Of a stretch of 7,566 nt of DNA, positions 1 to 5,623 are shown one piece after another. Both the position numbers and the translations under genes were made by a program. Source of the DNA: Candidatus Latescibacterota bacterium. GTDB taxonomy: Bacteria > JAAXHH01. The stretch spans positions 1 to 7,566 of the forward strand of contig JAJECR010000379.1 of the NCBI GenBank assembly GCA_022821935.1, written 5' to 3'. The notes under the pieces are model-generated. The model had not been told where the DNA came from and searched no databases. It worked only from the letters and a program-made list of their open reading frames with translations. Position 1 is the stretch's first letter; each line of letters begins with the position of its first letter.

Positions 1-582
1 GGCATCCGTGTCGACGGGGTCGGGCGCGATGGGCAGCGGAACGGGAATGCGATCCACCTCGCCTTCGGACGCAAGCACGTCCCAGGGGCATTCCAGGCCC
101 ACGGGACGGGGCCTTCCCGCATGTAATTGCCTCAGCGCCTCGGCCGTCCTGCCAGGCGCCTCGGCCGGTCCCGTGATGCGGGCGGACCATTTGGTCAGCG
201 AACGGAGCACCCGCAGCTGCTCGTTGATTTCGTGCAACTGGCCGATGCCGCGGCCGATGAACTTCGAAGGGATCTCGCCGGTCAGGCACAGGACCTTCGC
301 GTTGGTGGCATAGGCCGTGCAAAGGGCGCCGGTACTGTTGAGAAACCCGGGTCCGGGGACCACGTTGTAGACGCCGGCCCGGTCCGTGGACAGGGCGTAA
401 CCGAGGGCCATGTAGGCCGCGCCCTGTTCATGCCGGGTGTGGATGACCCTGATGCGGTCGCGATGGTCGTGGAACGCATTGTACAGCGCGTCGTTCTGCA
501 CGCCCGGCAGCCCGAAGACCGTATCGACGCCGTGTGAGACCAGGGTCCGGACGATCGCTTCGGCGGTGGTCATTTCGGCCAT
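1..582 (-). CDS. ThDP-dependent acetolactate synthase-like enzyme, N-terminal part (runs off left edge)
   Basis: An open frame of 194 codons without a stop, cut by the window edge, holds the N-terminal (PYR) domain of the ThDP enzyme family that includes acetolactate synthase, benzoylformate decarboxylase and glyoxylate carboligase. It opens with TTAEAIVRTLVSHGVDTVFG, followed by LPGVQNDALYNAF. RHEQGAAYMALGYA carries the catalytic glutamate (Glu52) that activates the thiazolium cofactor. PGPGFLN lies at about 76-82, LTGEIP at 100-105, and LHE plus LTKW at about 116-132. The family catalyses decarboxylation or carboligation of 2-oxoacids; the substrate cannot be read because the central and C-terminal cofactor-binding domains lie outside. 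The start is uncertain. ATG at 582 and ATG at 573 have no clear ribosome site. An in-frame GTG at 618 would overlap the stop of the upstream dehydrogenase as GTGA and suggests translational coupling. It is probably cotranscribed with that dehydrogenase. Confidence 0.9.
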   Translation of the reverse strand, partial: MAEMTTAEAIVRTLVSHGVDTVFGLPGVQNDALYNAFHDHRDRIRVIHTRHEQGAAYMALGYALSTDRAGVYNVVPGPGFLNSTGALCTAYATNAKVLCLTGEIPSKFIGRGIGQLHEINEQLRVLRSLTKWSARITGPAEAPGRTAEALRQLHAGRPRPVGLECPWDVLASEGEVDRIPVPLPIAPDPVDTDA

Positions 583-614
583 GGAGGAAGGTGCGGCGGC
601 CCCCGCGTGGACGG

Positions 615-1586
615 TCACAGGTCGATCCGGTACAGGGGTTCGAGCCCCCGTGCGATCCGGTCCGTGTTCTCCGCGGCCGCGGCGGCCCTGCGCCGGGCGG
701 TGCCGTCCGTTACGCCCGCGATGTGCGGCGTGGCCACCACGTTGGTCAACTGGTACACGGGCAGCGCCGGGTCAGGCGGCTCCTGGGCGTAGGCGTCCAG
801 GCCGGCGCCGCCGATGCGTCCTTCGACAAGCATCTCGTACAGGGCCTCTTCATCCACCAGGGCGCCCCGCGCCACGTTGATGATGCTCGCAGTGGGCTTC
901 ATGCGTGCCAGTTGCCGGGCGTCGATGATATGGCGGGTTTCGTCGTTCAGGTGCAGGTGCAGGGAGAGAAAATCGCTCTCCGCCACGACCCGGTCGAGGT
1001 CGTCCGGGGTTCCCATGAAGTCCGGCTGTATGTCGCCCAGCACCTCGGACTCGATCTCACGGACGTCGATGCCCATGATCCGCATGCCGAAGGGCTTCGC
1101 CCGCCGGGCCAGGGCCTGGCCGCTCGCGCCGAACCCGACGATGCCCAGGGTCCGGTTCTCCAGTTCGTATCCGATCGGATCGTAGAATCGTCCACCGGCG
1201 AAGTTGTCCGCCGCCTCCTGGTAGCGCCGCGACAGCATGATGATGAACATCATGGCCGTTTCGGCCAGGGCGACGTCGCTGAACTGTCCGGGGGTATTGG
1301 CCGTCGGGATGCCCTTCGTCTTGATATAGGCCAGGTCGAAGTGGTCGAAGCCCGTCCCCACGATCTGCCAAAGCCGGCAGTCGGTCGCCGCGTCCATCAT
1401 CTCCCTCGTGCCCACGCTTCCGCCCTGGTCGATCACCACATCCATGCCGGCGAACTGAGGCGCCATGGGCCGGCCGTCGTCGAGTTCGGTCAGGTTGTGC
1501 CGGTCCCCGATGGCCGCCTTGATATTCTCGCACCAGGGGGTGTACAGCCGGCGCATGGGCAAAAGGATGACATTCAGTCTTTCCAT
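615..1586 (-). CDS. D-2-hydroxyacid dehydrogenase (NAD-binding)
   Basis: This 323-residue protein has the normal length and motif order of the D-isomer-specific 2-hydroxyacid dehydrogenase family (phosphoglycerate, glyoxylate/hydroxypyruvate and D-lactate dehydrogenases), which interconvert 2-oxoacids and D-2-hydroxyacids with NAD(P)H. The dinucleotide loop is GIVGFGASGQALA (GxGxxG at 151-156). An Asp about 20 residues later (MGID, Asp174) favours NAD over NADP. The catalytic triad is visible: Arg240 in INVARGALVDEEAL, Glu269 in LDAYAQEPP and His288 in VATPHIAGVT. There is no C-terminal ACT domain, so it is not the regulated long form of SerA. The start is the ATG giving MERLNVILLP, preceded by GGGG about 7 bases upstream. 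The frame stays open further upstream, but that part overlaps the PhyH gene and is arginine/proline-rich nonsense. It lies 32 bases after the PhyH stop and abuts the ThDP gene. The substrate is unknown. Confidence 0.93.
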   Translation of the reverse strand: MERLNVILLPMRRLYTPWCENIKAAIGDRHNLTELDDGRPMAPQFAGMDVVIDQGGSVGTREMMDAATDCRLWQIVGTGFDHFDLAYIKTKGIPTANTPGQFSDVALAETAMMFIIMLSRRYQEAADNFAGGRFYDPIGYELENRTLGIVGFGASGQALARRAKPFGMRIMGIDVREIESEVLGDIQPDFMGTPDDLDRVVAESDFLSLHLHLNDETRHIIDARQLARMKPTASIINVARGALVDEEALYEMLVEGRIGGAGLDAYAQEPPDPALPVYQLTNVVATPHIAGVTDGTARRRAAAAAENTDRIARGLEPLYRIDL

Positions 1587-1618
1587 GAGTATCCCCGGGT
1601 TGGCCGGCCTCGCTCGGG

Positions 1619-2395
1619 TCAGCCCTGTTGAAGGTCCACCGGTGTCGTGTCCTGCACGTCGGTGCGAAACACCCAGGTGCCTTCCTTCACGTAGTGGACG
1701 GCGAAGGCCAGGCGTGCCCGGGTACGGGACCTGTTGGCATAGGATCCGTGCACCGTCCTGCTGGTAAAGAACACGCCGCTCCCGCACGGAACCGTCAGCC
1801 GGTCGAGGTCCTCTTCCCCGATGCCCACTACGTCGAAGGAGTAGAGTTCCTCGGTCCACTCGCGGCCGTCGGGCGACCGCATGCCGTATTCGCTTACCCA
1901 ACTGGTGTGCTCCGGGTTGGTGTTCAGGGTCGTTTCCCGCAGGTCGTCCTTGTGGCTGCCCGGCGCCACGCACAGTCCGCCGTTCTCCGGATCCGTATCG
2001 CTCATGGCGATCCAGCAGGCCATCAGCGTGTCGGGCTCGTTGGGCAGGTAATGGGAATCCTGGTGAAGCGAGATGCCGGCCCCGCCAAGTTCCTCATCCG
2101 GCCCGGCCGGTTCCTTGGCCATGTACATGGTCTGCACGATACAGGGGCGGCCGCCCAGGATCTGGGCCGCGACGCCGGCGACGTTGGGATGGTGGGCCAG
2201 TTCGCGCCAGTAGGGATCGGACAGGTGGGTGCGAAGGCCCTGCCGCAGCGACTCGGCTTCCGGGTCGGCCTGGTGCCGCAGGAACGCCTTCACCTCGTCC
2301 GTATTCAAAAGGTCGGCGACAACGAGATAGCCCTCCGCGTGGAACTGCCCGATCTGCTCGTTGGTAAGCTGGATAGGTAAGGATTCCGCCTGCAT
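1619..2395 (-). CDS. Phytanoyl-CoA dioxygenase (PhyH) family protein 1
   Basis: A 258-residue Fe(II)/2-oxoglutarate-dependent oxygenase of the PhyH family, cytoplasmic, with no signal peptide. The N-terminus, LTNEQIGQFHAEGYLVV (about 10-26), is the typical PhyH opening. The iron facial triad is His111 and Asp113 (SLHQDSHYL) plus the distal His216 (TVHGSYANRS). An arginine about 10-12 residues after His216 (226 or 228) should bind the 2-oxoglutarate carboxylate. ENGGLCVAPGSHK (about 137-149) is the conserved strand before the distal histidine. Known members hydroxylate acyl-CoAs, ectoine and diverse small molecules, so the substrate cannot be predicted. I chose ATG 2395 because MQAESLPIQL leads straight into the domain and GAGGA lies 10 bases upstream. 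An in-frame ATG at 2455 would add 20 residues but has no ribosome site. It probably heads a unit with the dehydrogenase and ThDP genes, since a terminator-like hairpin lies upstream. Confidence 0.92.
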   Translation of the reverse strand: MQAESLPIQLTNEQIGQFHAEGYLVVADLLNTDEVKAFLRHQADPEAESLRQGLRTHLSDPYWRELAHHPNVAGVAAQILGGRPCIVQTMYMAKEPAGPDEELGGAGISLHQDSHYLPNEPDTLMACWIAMSDTDPENGGLCVAPGSHKDDLRETTLNTNPEHTSWVSEYGMRSPDGREWTEELYSFDVVGIGEEDLDRLTVPCGSGVFFTSRTVHGSYANRSRTRARLAFAVHYVKEGTWVFRTDVQDTTPVDLQQG

Positions 2396-2477
2396 TTTCG
2401 ATGGGTCCTCGCTGGTATCACGCTGAAGAAACGGACTCGGGAAGCATCCTGCCATAGAGACCGAAAACAGTCATCCT

Positions 2478-2513
2478 AAGAAAAAGAACCCGGGGATTCC
2501 GGTCAAGGGGTTC
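2478..2513 (-). terminator. Candidate intrinsic terminator downstream of the DUF523-DUF1722 gene
   Basis: Read on the minus strand, GAACCC (2513-2508) pairs perfectly with GGGTTC (2491-2486) across a 16-base loop. It is followed at once by TTTTTCTT (2485-2478). The stem is GC-rich but short, and the loop is long with only weak internal pairing. It begins 31 bases past the stop at 2545, where a terminator for the DUF523-DUF1722 gene would be expected. If functional, it separates that gene from the PhyH 1/dehydrogenase/ThDP group. Confidence 0.55.
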
Positions 2514-2544
2514 GTCCCGTGCACGGGTTGTGGCAGAACAGGCG

Positions 2545-3558
2545 CTACAACTGGTTGAGCAGCATCAGTTCGCCGGGAAAGGGATGGAGGTAGGTCTGGT
2601 CCTTCAGGTAGGTGATATCGAACTCCCGGACGTAGTGCCGCAGCATGACGACGGGGACGATCAGGGGCAGGAGCTCCTCGCGGTACTTCTGGATCATGCG
2701 GGTCAGTTCCCGGCGTGTCCGGCTGTCGAGCCGGTCGGAAACGTAGCCCGCCATGTGTTGCAGCACATTGGTGTGGTTCCGCCGGGAGGGCGTGCGTTTC
2801 ATGACCCGGTTGAATTCGTCCAGGTAGGCGTCCGCCAGTTCGTCGGTGGTGGCGTAAAGCTCCGGTTTTGCGAGCAATCGTCCCAGACGGCGCGCGCCTT
2901 CCTGGCTGTGGGCCATGAGGAGGTACTTGTAGGCCCGATGATAGCTCATCAGCGAGTCCCGGGTAAGGCCCGTGGCGACCAGCTGCAGCCAGCGGTAACA
3001 GGCGAAGACCCGGCCGATGAAGTTTTCCCGGACCCGGGGGTTGTGCAGCCGTTGCTCTTCCACCACGGGCAGATGGGGCAAGGCTTCCATCAACCGCCGG
3101 GCGAATATGCCGCGCCCGTTCCTGAGGGCGGCGCCCCCGGGCTGGACCACGGGTACCCGTTCCATGCCGCAGGAAGGGGACCGGCTCTTCAGGATGTATC
3201 CGCTCAGCTTCGCCTGCTCCAGGGACTGCACCCGCTGCCGGGCGAACCAGTCCACAATGCCGGTGTGGTCTACGCCCGCTTTCGTCAGCATCCGGATATC
3301 GCCGTCGACCCGCGTAAGTTGCACGGTCTCCCGCGGGGTACCCATGCCCGCTTCCACTTCCGGGCAGACCGGGACCCATTCCACGTACCGGCCGACTACG
3401 TCCACCAGGTAATCGTCGCGCTTGTGCCCGCCGTCGTAGCGGACCCGCTCGCCGAGCAGGCAGGACGAGATGCCGATGCGTACGGGCAGTTCGGCCCGTT
3501 GGATGTCCATCAGCGGTGCGTCGCTCTCGGGAGCTTCGCTGAATACTGTTTCGCTCAT
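2545..3558 (-). CDS. DUF523-DUF1722 fusion protein, RudS-like (candidate tRNA 4-thiouridine desulfidase)
   Basis: A 337-residue two-domain protein. The N-terminal DUF523 (TudS-like) domain, about 26-165, has three conserved cysteines: Cys33 in GISSCLLGERVRYDGG, Cys65 in VPVCPEVEAGMGTPRE and Cys130 in SRSPSCGMERVP. In the TudS thiouracil desulfurase family, three such cysteines hold a [4Fe-4S] cluster whose free iron takes the substrate sulfur. The C-terminal DUF1722 (YbgA-like) domain, about 200-337, shows YKYLLMAHSQEGARRLG and NVLQHMAGYVSDRLDS, ending in TYLKDQTYLHPFP. This fusion is the architecture reported for RudS, which removes sulfur from 4-thiouridine in tRNA. The in vivo role here is inferred. 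All three cysteines are present and the length is normal. The ATG at 3558 has only a weak GGA upstream and overlaps the stop of a 14-codon upstream frame as ATGA. It lies 63 bases after PhyH 2 and shares no evident pathway with its neighbours. Confidence 0.88.
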   Translation of the reverse strand: MSETVFSEAPESDAPLMDIQRAELPVRIGISSCLLGERVRYDGGHKRDDYLVDVVGRYVEWVPVCPEVEAGMGTPRETVQLTRVDGDIRMLTKAGVDHTGIVDWFARQRVQSLEQAKLSGYILKSRSPSCGMERVPVVQPGGAALRNGRGIFARRLMEALPHLPVVEEQRLHNPRVRENFIGRVFACYRWLQLVATGLTRDSLMSYHRAYKYLLMAHSQEGARRLGRLLAKPELYATTDELADAYLDEFNRVMKRTPSRRNHTNVLQHMAGYVSDRLDSRTRRELTRMIQKYREELLPLIVPVVMLRHYVREFDITYLKDQTYLHPFPGELMLLNQL

Positions 3559-3600
3559 GTTACGTCCGTTATGCCCGGCTCATTGCCTTTTTCGCTCATG
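3549..3600 (-). repeat. Duplicated 11-bp start region (ATGAGCGAAA) and short upstream frame before the DUF523-DUF1722 gene
   Basis: The 11 bases TTTCGCTCATG (plus strand) occur at 3549-3559 and again at 3590-3600, so ATGAGCGAAA is found twice, 41 bases apart and in different frames. The upstream ATG (3599) opens a 14-codon frame (MSEKGNEPGITDVT) whose TGA at 3557-3555 overlaps the real start codon as ATGA. It could be a coupling leader peptide or a chance or duplication remnant. No strong ribosome site precedes it. Confidence 0.3.
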
Positions 3601-3621
3601 GAAAACGTACATCCACATTAG

Positions 3622-4368
3622 CTACCACCGGTCGATTGCGCCGAGCAGCAGTTTCTGTTCCTTCGTTCCGTTCTCCCGCATGGCCATCACCCTGGGACCG
3701 TCGAAGGGTTCCCGGGATTTCATCCAGGCGTTCTGATAGCACATCAGGCAGACTCTGCGGTTCCGGTCCGACTGGTTGGCGGCCCCGCGGTGAAAGAGCC
3801 AGCCGTCGAACATGACCGCCTGTCCCGGCCTGGCCAGCACGTGCTTCTCGTCCGGAAACCTGGCAGGAGTCTCCGGGGGCTTGAAGGGCGCCCGATGACT
3901 GCCCGGTACGATGACAATGGGACCGTTCTCCATGGTCAACTGGTCGAGATAGTACCCGCAGTTGATCTGGCCGGGCTCATTGCCGTAGGGCGGCGGCTCC
4001 GGGTCCTTGGGCCAGGGTATGTCCCGGTGCCAGTTCTGGTCCGGTTCGCCGGGTTTCGTTACACGGGCCGTCGCGCTGTGGAGCTGGATGCAGTTGCCCA
4101 GGATGGCCTTCATGCGGTCCAGGACGGGCGGATGGTCGAGCAGGAAGGCGAACCGGTCGTCTTCCTCGAGGAGCTGGTGGGCAAACGTCTCGCCGCGGCG
4201 GACAAAGGTCTCGTCAAGTGCGTCCCTGAGCGTTTCGATCTGTTGAACGGTCAGGGCATTTTCGATGACGAGGTAGCCCCATTTCCGGAAGAAGGCAGCC
4301 TCTCGTTCCAGTTCTGGCGTCAGGTCCGGGTTCATCCGCGGCCCTACGATTTCAGCGTCGTATCCCAT
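3622..4368 (-). CDS. Phytanoyl-CoA dioxygenase (PhyH) family protein 2
   Basis: A 248-residue Fe(II)/2-oxoglutarate oxygenase of the PhyH family. The N-terminal helix and strand read REAAFFRKWGYLVIENAL (about 22-39). The metal ligands are His114 and Asp116 in NWHRDIPW and His193 in WLFHRGAANQS. An arginine around 204-205 (SDRNRRVCL) is the expected 2-oxoglutarate anchor, and ENGPIVIVPGSHR (147-159) is the family's characteristic strand. It is only distantly similar to the PhyH protein at 1619-2395: HRD instead of HQD, a proline-rich insert KDPEPPPYGNEPG near 121-133, and a different C-terminus. It is therefore a separate subfamily rather than a recent duplicate. The substrate is unknown. The ATG at 4368 lacks a clear Shine-Dalgarno sequence; the in-frame ATG at 4335 (MNPDLTPELE) is an alternative. 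An 81-base gap with a hairpin and a possible -10 element precedes it, so it may start its own transcript with the DUF523-DUF1722 gene. Confidence 0.92.
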   Translation of the reverse strand: MGYDAEIVGPRMNPDLTPELEREAAFFRKWGYLVIENALTVQQIETLRDALDETFVRRGETFAHQLLEEDDRFAFLLDHPPVLDRMKAILGNCIQLHSATARVTKPGEPDQNWHRDIPWPKDPEPPPYGNEPGQINCGYYLDQLTMENGPIVIVPGSHRAPFKPPETPARFPDEKHVLARPGQAVMFDGWLFHRGAANQSDRNRRVCLMCYQNAWMKSREPFDGPRVMAMRENGTKEQKLLLGAIDRW

Positions 4369-4405
4369 GGTATTTCAGTTTGCCGCAACGCGGTTCTTGC
4401 CGTGG

Positions 4406-4415
4406 ATTGTACAAT
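4406..4415 (-). promoter_or_regulatory. Perfect 10-bp palindrome containing a TACAAT -10-like hexamer upstream of PhyH 2
   Basis: ATTGTACAAT is a perfect palindrome 38 bases upstream of the PhyH 2 start. Its minus-strand TACAAT matches the sigma-70 -10 consensus at five of six positions and would give a leader of about 30 bases. No convincing -35 hexamer lies 16-18 bases upstream, so this is weak. It could instead be an operator half-site or chance in an AT-richer gap. Confidence 0.25.
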
Positions 4416-4420
4416 GTAGA

Positions 4421-4445
4421 AACAATCGCACGATGCGCATCGCGC
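4421..4445 (-). terminator. Weak hairpin after the second MR/MLE gene, possible terminator
   Basis: A perfect 12-bp palindrome, CGATGCGCATCG (4431-4442), begins just past the stop at 4450. On the minus-strand RNA it extends through a G-U wobble and two more G-C pairs to 4428-4445. With a GCGC loop this gives a 7-bp stem. The following bases, GATTGTTTCT, are only moderately T-rich, so termination would be inefficient at best. The same palindrome could be a protein-binding site. Confidence 0.35.
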
Positions 4446-4449
4446 CTGT

Positions 4450-5574
4450 CTAGAAGAATCCCAGATCTTCACGGGCCGCGCGCCGGGCCGTATCCTCGTC
4501 CAGCGTCACGCCCAGGCCCGGTTTCGTGGGCAGGTCGATGTGCCCGTTTTGGATCAGGTCCCTTTCCACCGTCAGCGAATTCCACACTTCGTCGTCCAGG
4601 TGATGGAATTCCAGGACCTGGAAGTTGGGCGCCGCCGCGCACAGGTGGCAGACCGCCACCGTGCCGATGGGTCCGCAGATGTTGTGCGGGGAGAGTGGAA
4701 TATAGTACATGTCGGCCAGATCGGCGATCTTCCGCCCTTCGAGCAGTCCTCCCGCCTTTGCATGATCGGGCGAGATGATGTCCGCCGCCTGTGCTTCGAT
4801 GAGCTCCCGGAATCCGTGGCGCGTATAGAAGTTCTCCCCTGTGCAGATGGGGACGCGCGTGGCCTGCGTGACCTTTGCCATGGCCTCGATGTTCTCCGGC
4901 GGCACAGGGTCTTCCAGCCACATCAAGTTGAGATCCTCGATGGCGTAGGCCACTTTGAGTATATCCACCGGCGCGTAGTTCCAGTGGGCGTCGATCAGCA
5001 GGTCGGTGTTGGGATCCAGAGCCTCCCGTAAGGCGGTAATGACGTCGACGAAGTAGGCCACGTCGTGGTTGCTGATAGTCCTGTTGTACCGGTCCCGCCG
5101 GGATGGCTGGGGGTCGATGTCGAACTTTATGGCGTCGAAGCCCCGGGCTTCCACGGCCCTGGCCTTCTCGGCATATGCTTCCGGGGTCTCCTCGTCCCCC
5201 GCGTGACAGTCGTTGTATATGCGGATGCGGTCTCTGAACTTGCCGCCGAGCAATTGCCAGATGGGCACGCCGCAGGCCTGTCCCGTGATGTCCCAGAGCG
5301 CCATTTCGATCCCGCTGATGGCGCTCATGACCGCGCCCTGGTAGAAACCGGAAGCGGACATGGAACCCATCATATCGTGAAACAGCCGGTCCACGTTACG
5401 TGGGTCCTTGCCGATGAGCGCCCGTTCGACCAGCCTCGGGTCGGTTGCGATCTGGTGGACCCCCGCTCCGTGATACGCCTCTCCGATACCGACCAGTCCC
5501 TCGTCGGTCTTCACCTTGACCAGCACCCATGGAATGGGCTGGAGCAGTACGGCCCCCACATGTGTGATTTTCAC
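4450..5574 (-). CDS. MR/MLE enolase-superfamily sugar-acid dehydratase (KxD / DxH type)
   Basis: A 374-residue enolase-superfamily protein: an N-terminal capping domain to about 120, then a TIM barrel. The Mg2+ ligands are Asp195 (LLIDAHWNY), Glu221 (WLEDP) and Glu247 (CTGENFY). The base dyad is His297 (LSPHNICGPIG) with Asp270 (ISPDHAKAGG), and Glu323 (LEFHH) sits at the end of the barrel. Strand two has Lys150-x-Asp152 (AIKFDID) instead of KxK, and His197 follows the first metal ligand (DxH). In D-galactonate and D-mannonate dehydratases, this DxH histidine is the general acid for loss of the 3-hydroxyl. I infer a dehydratase converting an aldonic or uronic-type sugar acid to its 2-keto-3-deoxy product; the exact sugar is not determinable. 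It starts at GTG (5574), supported by AAAAGGAG 5 bases upstream. It lies 30 bases after the kinase-like gene, the gap containing one copy of a 19-bp tandem duplication. Confidence 0.93.
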   Translation of the reverse strand: MKITHVGAVLLQPIPWVLVKVKTDEGLVGIGEAYHGAGVHQIATDPRLVERALIGKDPRNVDRLFHDMMGSMSASGFYQGAVMSAISGIEMALWDITGQACGVPIWQLLGGKFRDRIRIYNDCHAGDEETPEAYAEKARAVEARGFDAIKFDIDPQPSRRDRYNRTISNHDVAYFVDVITALREALDPNTDLLIDAHWNYAPVDILKVAYAIEDLNLMWLEDPVPPENIEAMAKVTQATRVPICTGENFYTRHGFRELIEAQAADIISPDHAKAGGLLEGRKIADLADMYYIPLSPHNICGPIGTVAVCHLCAAAPNFQVLEFHHLDDEVWNSLTVERDLIQNGHIDLPTKPGLGVTLDEDTARRAAREDLGFF

Positions 5575-5579
5575 TTAGG

Positions 5580-5587
5580 CTCCTTTT
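5580..5587 (-). promoter_or_regulatory. Strong Shine-Dalgarno that fixes a GTG start
   Basis: AAAAGGAG on the minus strand stands 5 bases before the GTG at 5574. It supports GTG initiation, giving MKITHVGAVL, which matches the MKIT start of the neighbouring MR/MLE protein. Its A-run overlaps the end of the downstream repeat copy. Confidence 0.8.
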
Positions 5588-5623
5588 ACTGCATCCTGGT
5601 CAGCTTACTGCATCCTGGTCAGC
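5586..5623. repeat. Perfect 19-bp tandem direct duplication at a gene junction
   Basis: TTACTGCATCCTGGTCAGC occurs twice head to tail, at 5586-5604 and 5605-5623, with no mismatch. On the minus strand the first-read copy (5623-5605) encodes the last codons of the kinase-like protein, ending ATG CAG TAA. The second copy is non-coding and leads straight into the Shine-Dalgarno of the MR/MLE gene at 5574. Without the duplication the intergenic gap would be 11 bases instead of 30. Confidence 0.97.

Noticed and set aside
534..1631. Long plus-strand open frame (365 codons) opposite the dehydrogenase
   Set aside because: It is antisense to a protein with all catalytic motifs; its translation is rich in Arg, Gly and His with no family motif, as expected from GC-rich codon bias.
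1587..1973. N-terminal extension of the dehydrogenase (to 452 residues)
   Set aside because: The extension overlaps the PhyH 1 coding region in another frame and is Arg/Gly/Pro-rich; the family start MERLNVILLP at 1586 gives a normal length.
1628..2380. Plus-strand open frame (250 codons) opposite PhyH 1
   Set aside because: It is antisense to a PhyH gene with intact metal ligands and shows no motif.
2486..2513. TTGACC at 2508-2503 (minus strand) as a -35 promoter element
   Set aside because: No acceptable -10 hexamer lies 16-18 bases downstream, and the bases are part of the terminator-like hairpin.
2530..3621. Long plus-strand open frame (363 codons) opposite the DUF523-DUF1722 gene
   Set aside because: It is a mirror of the real gene, without recognisable domains.
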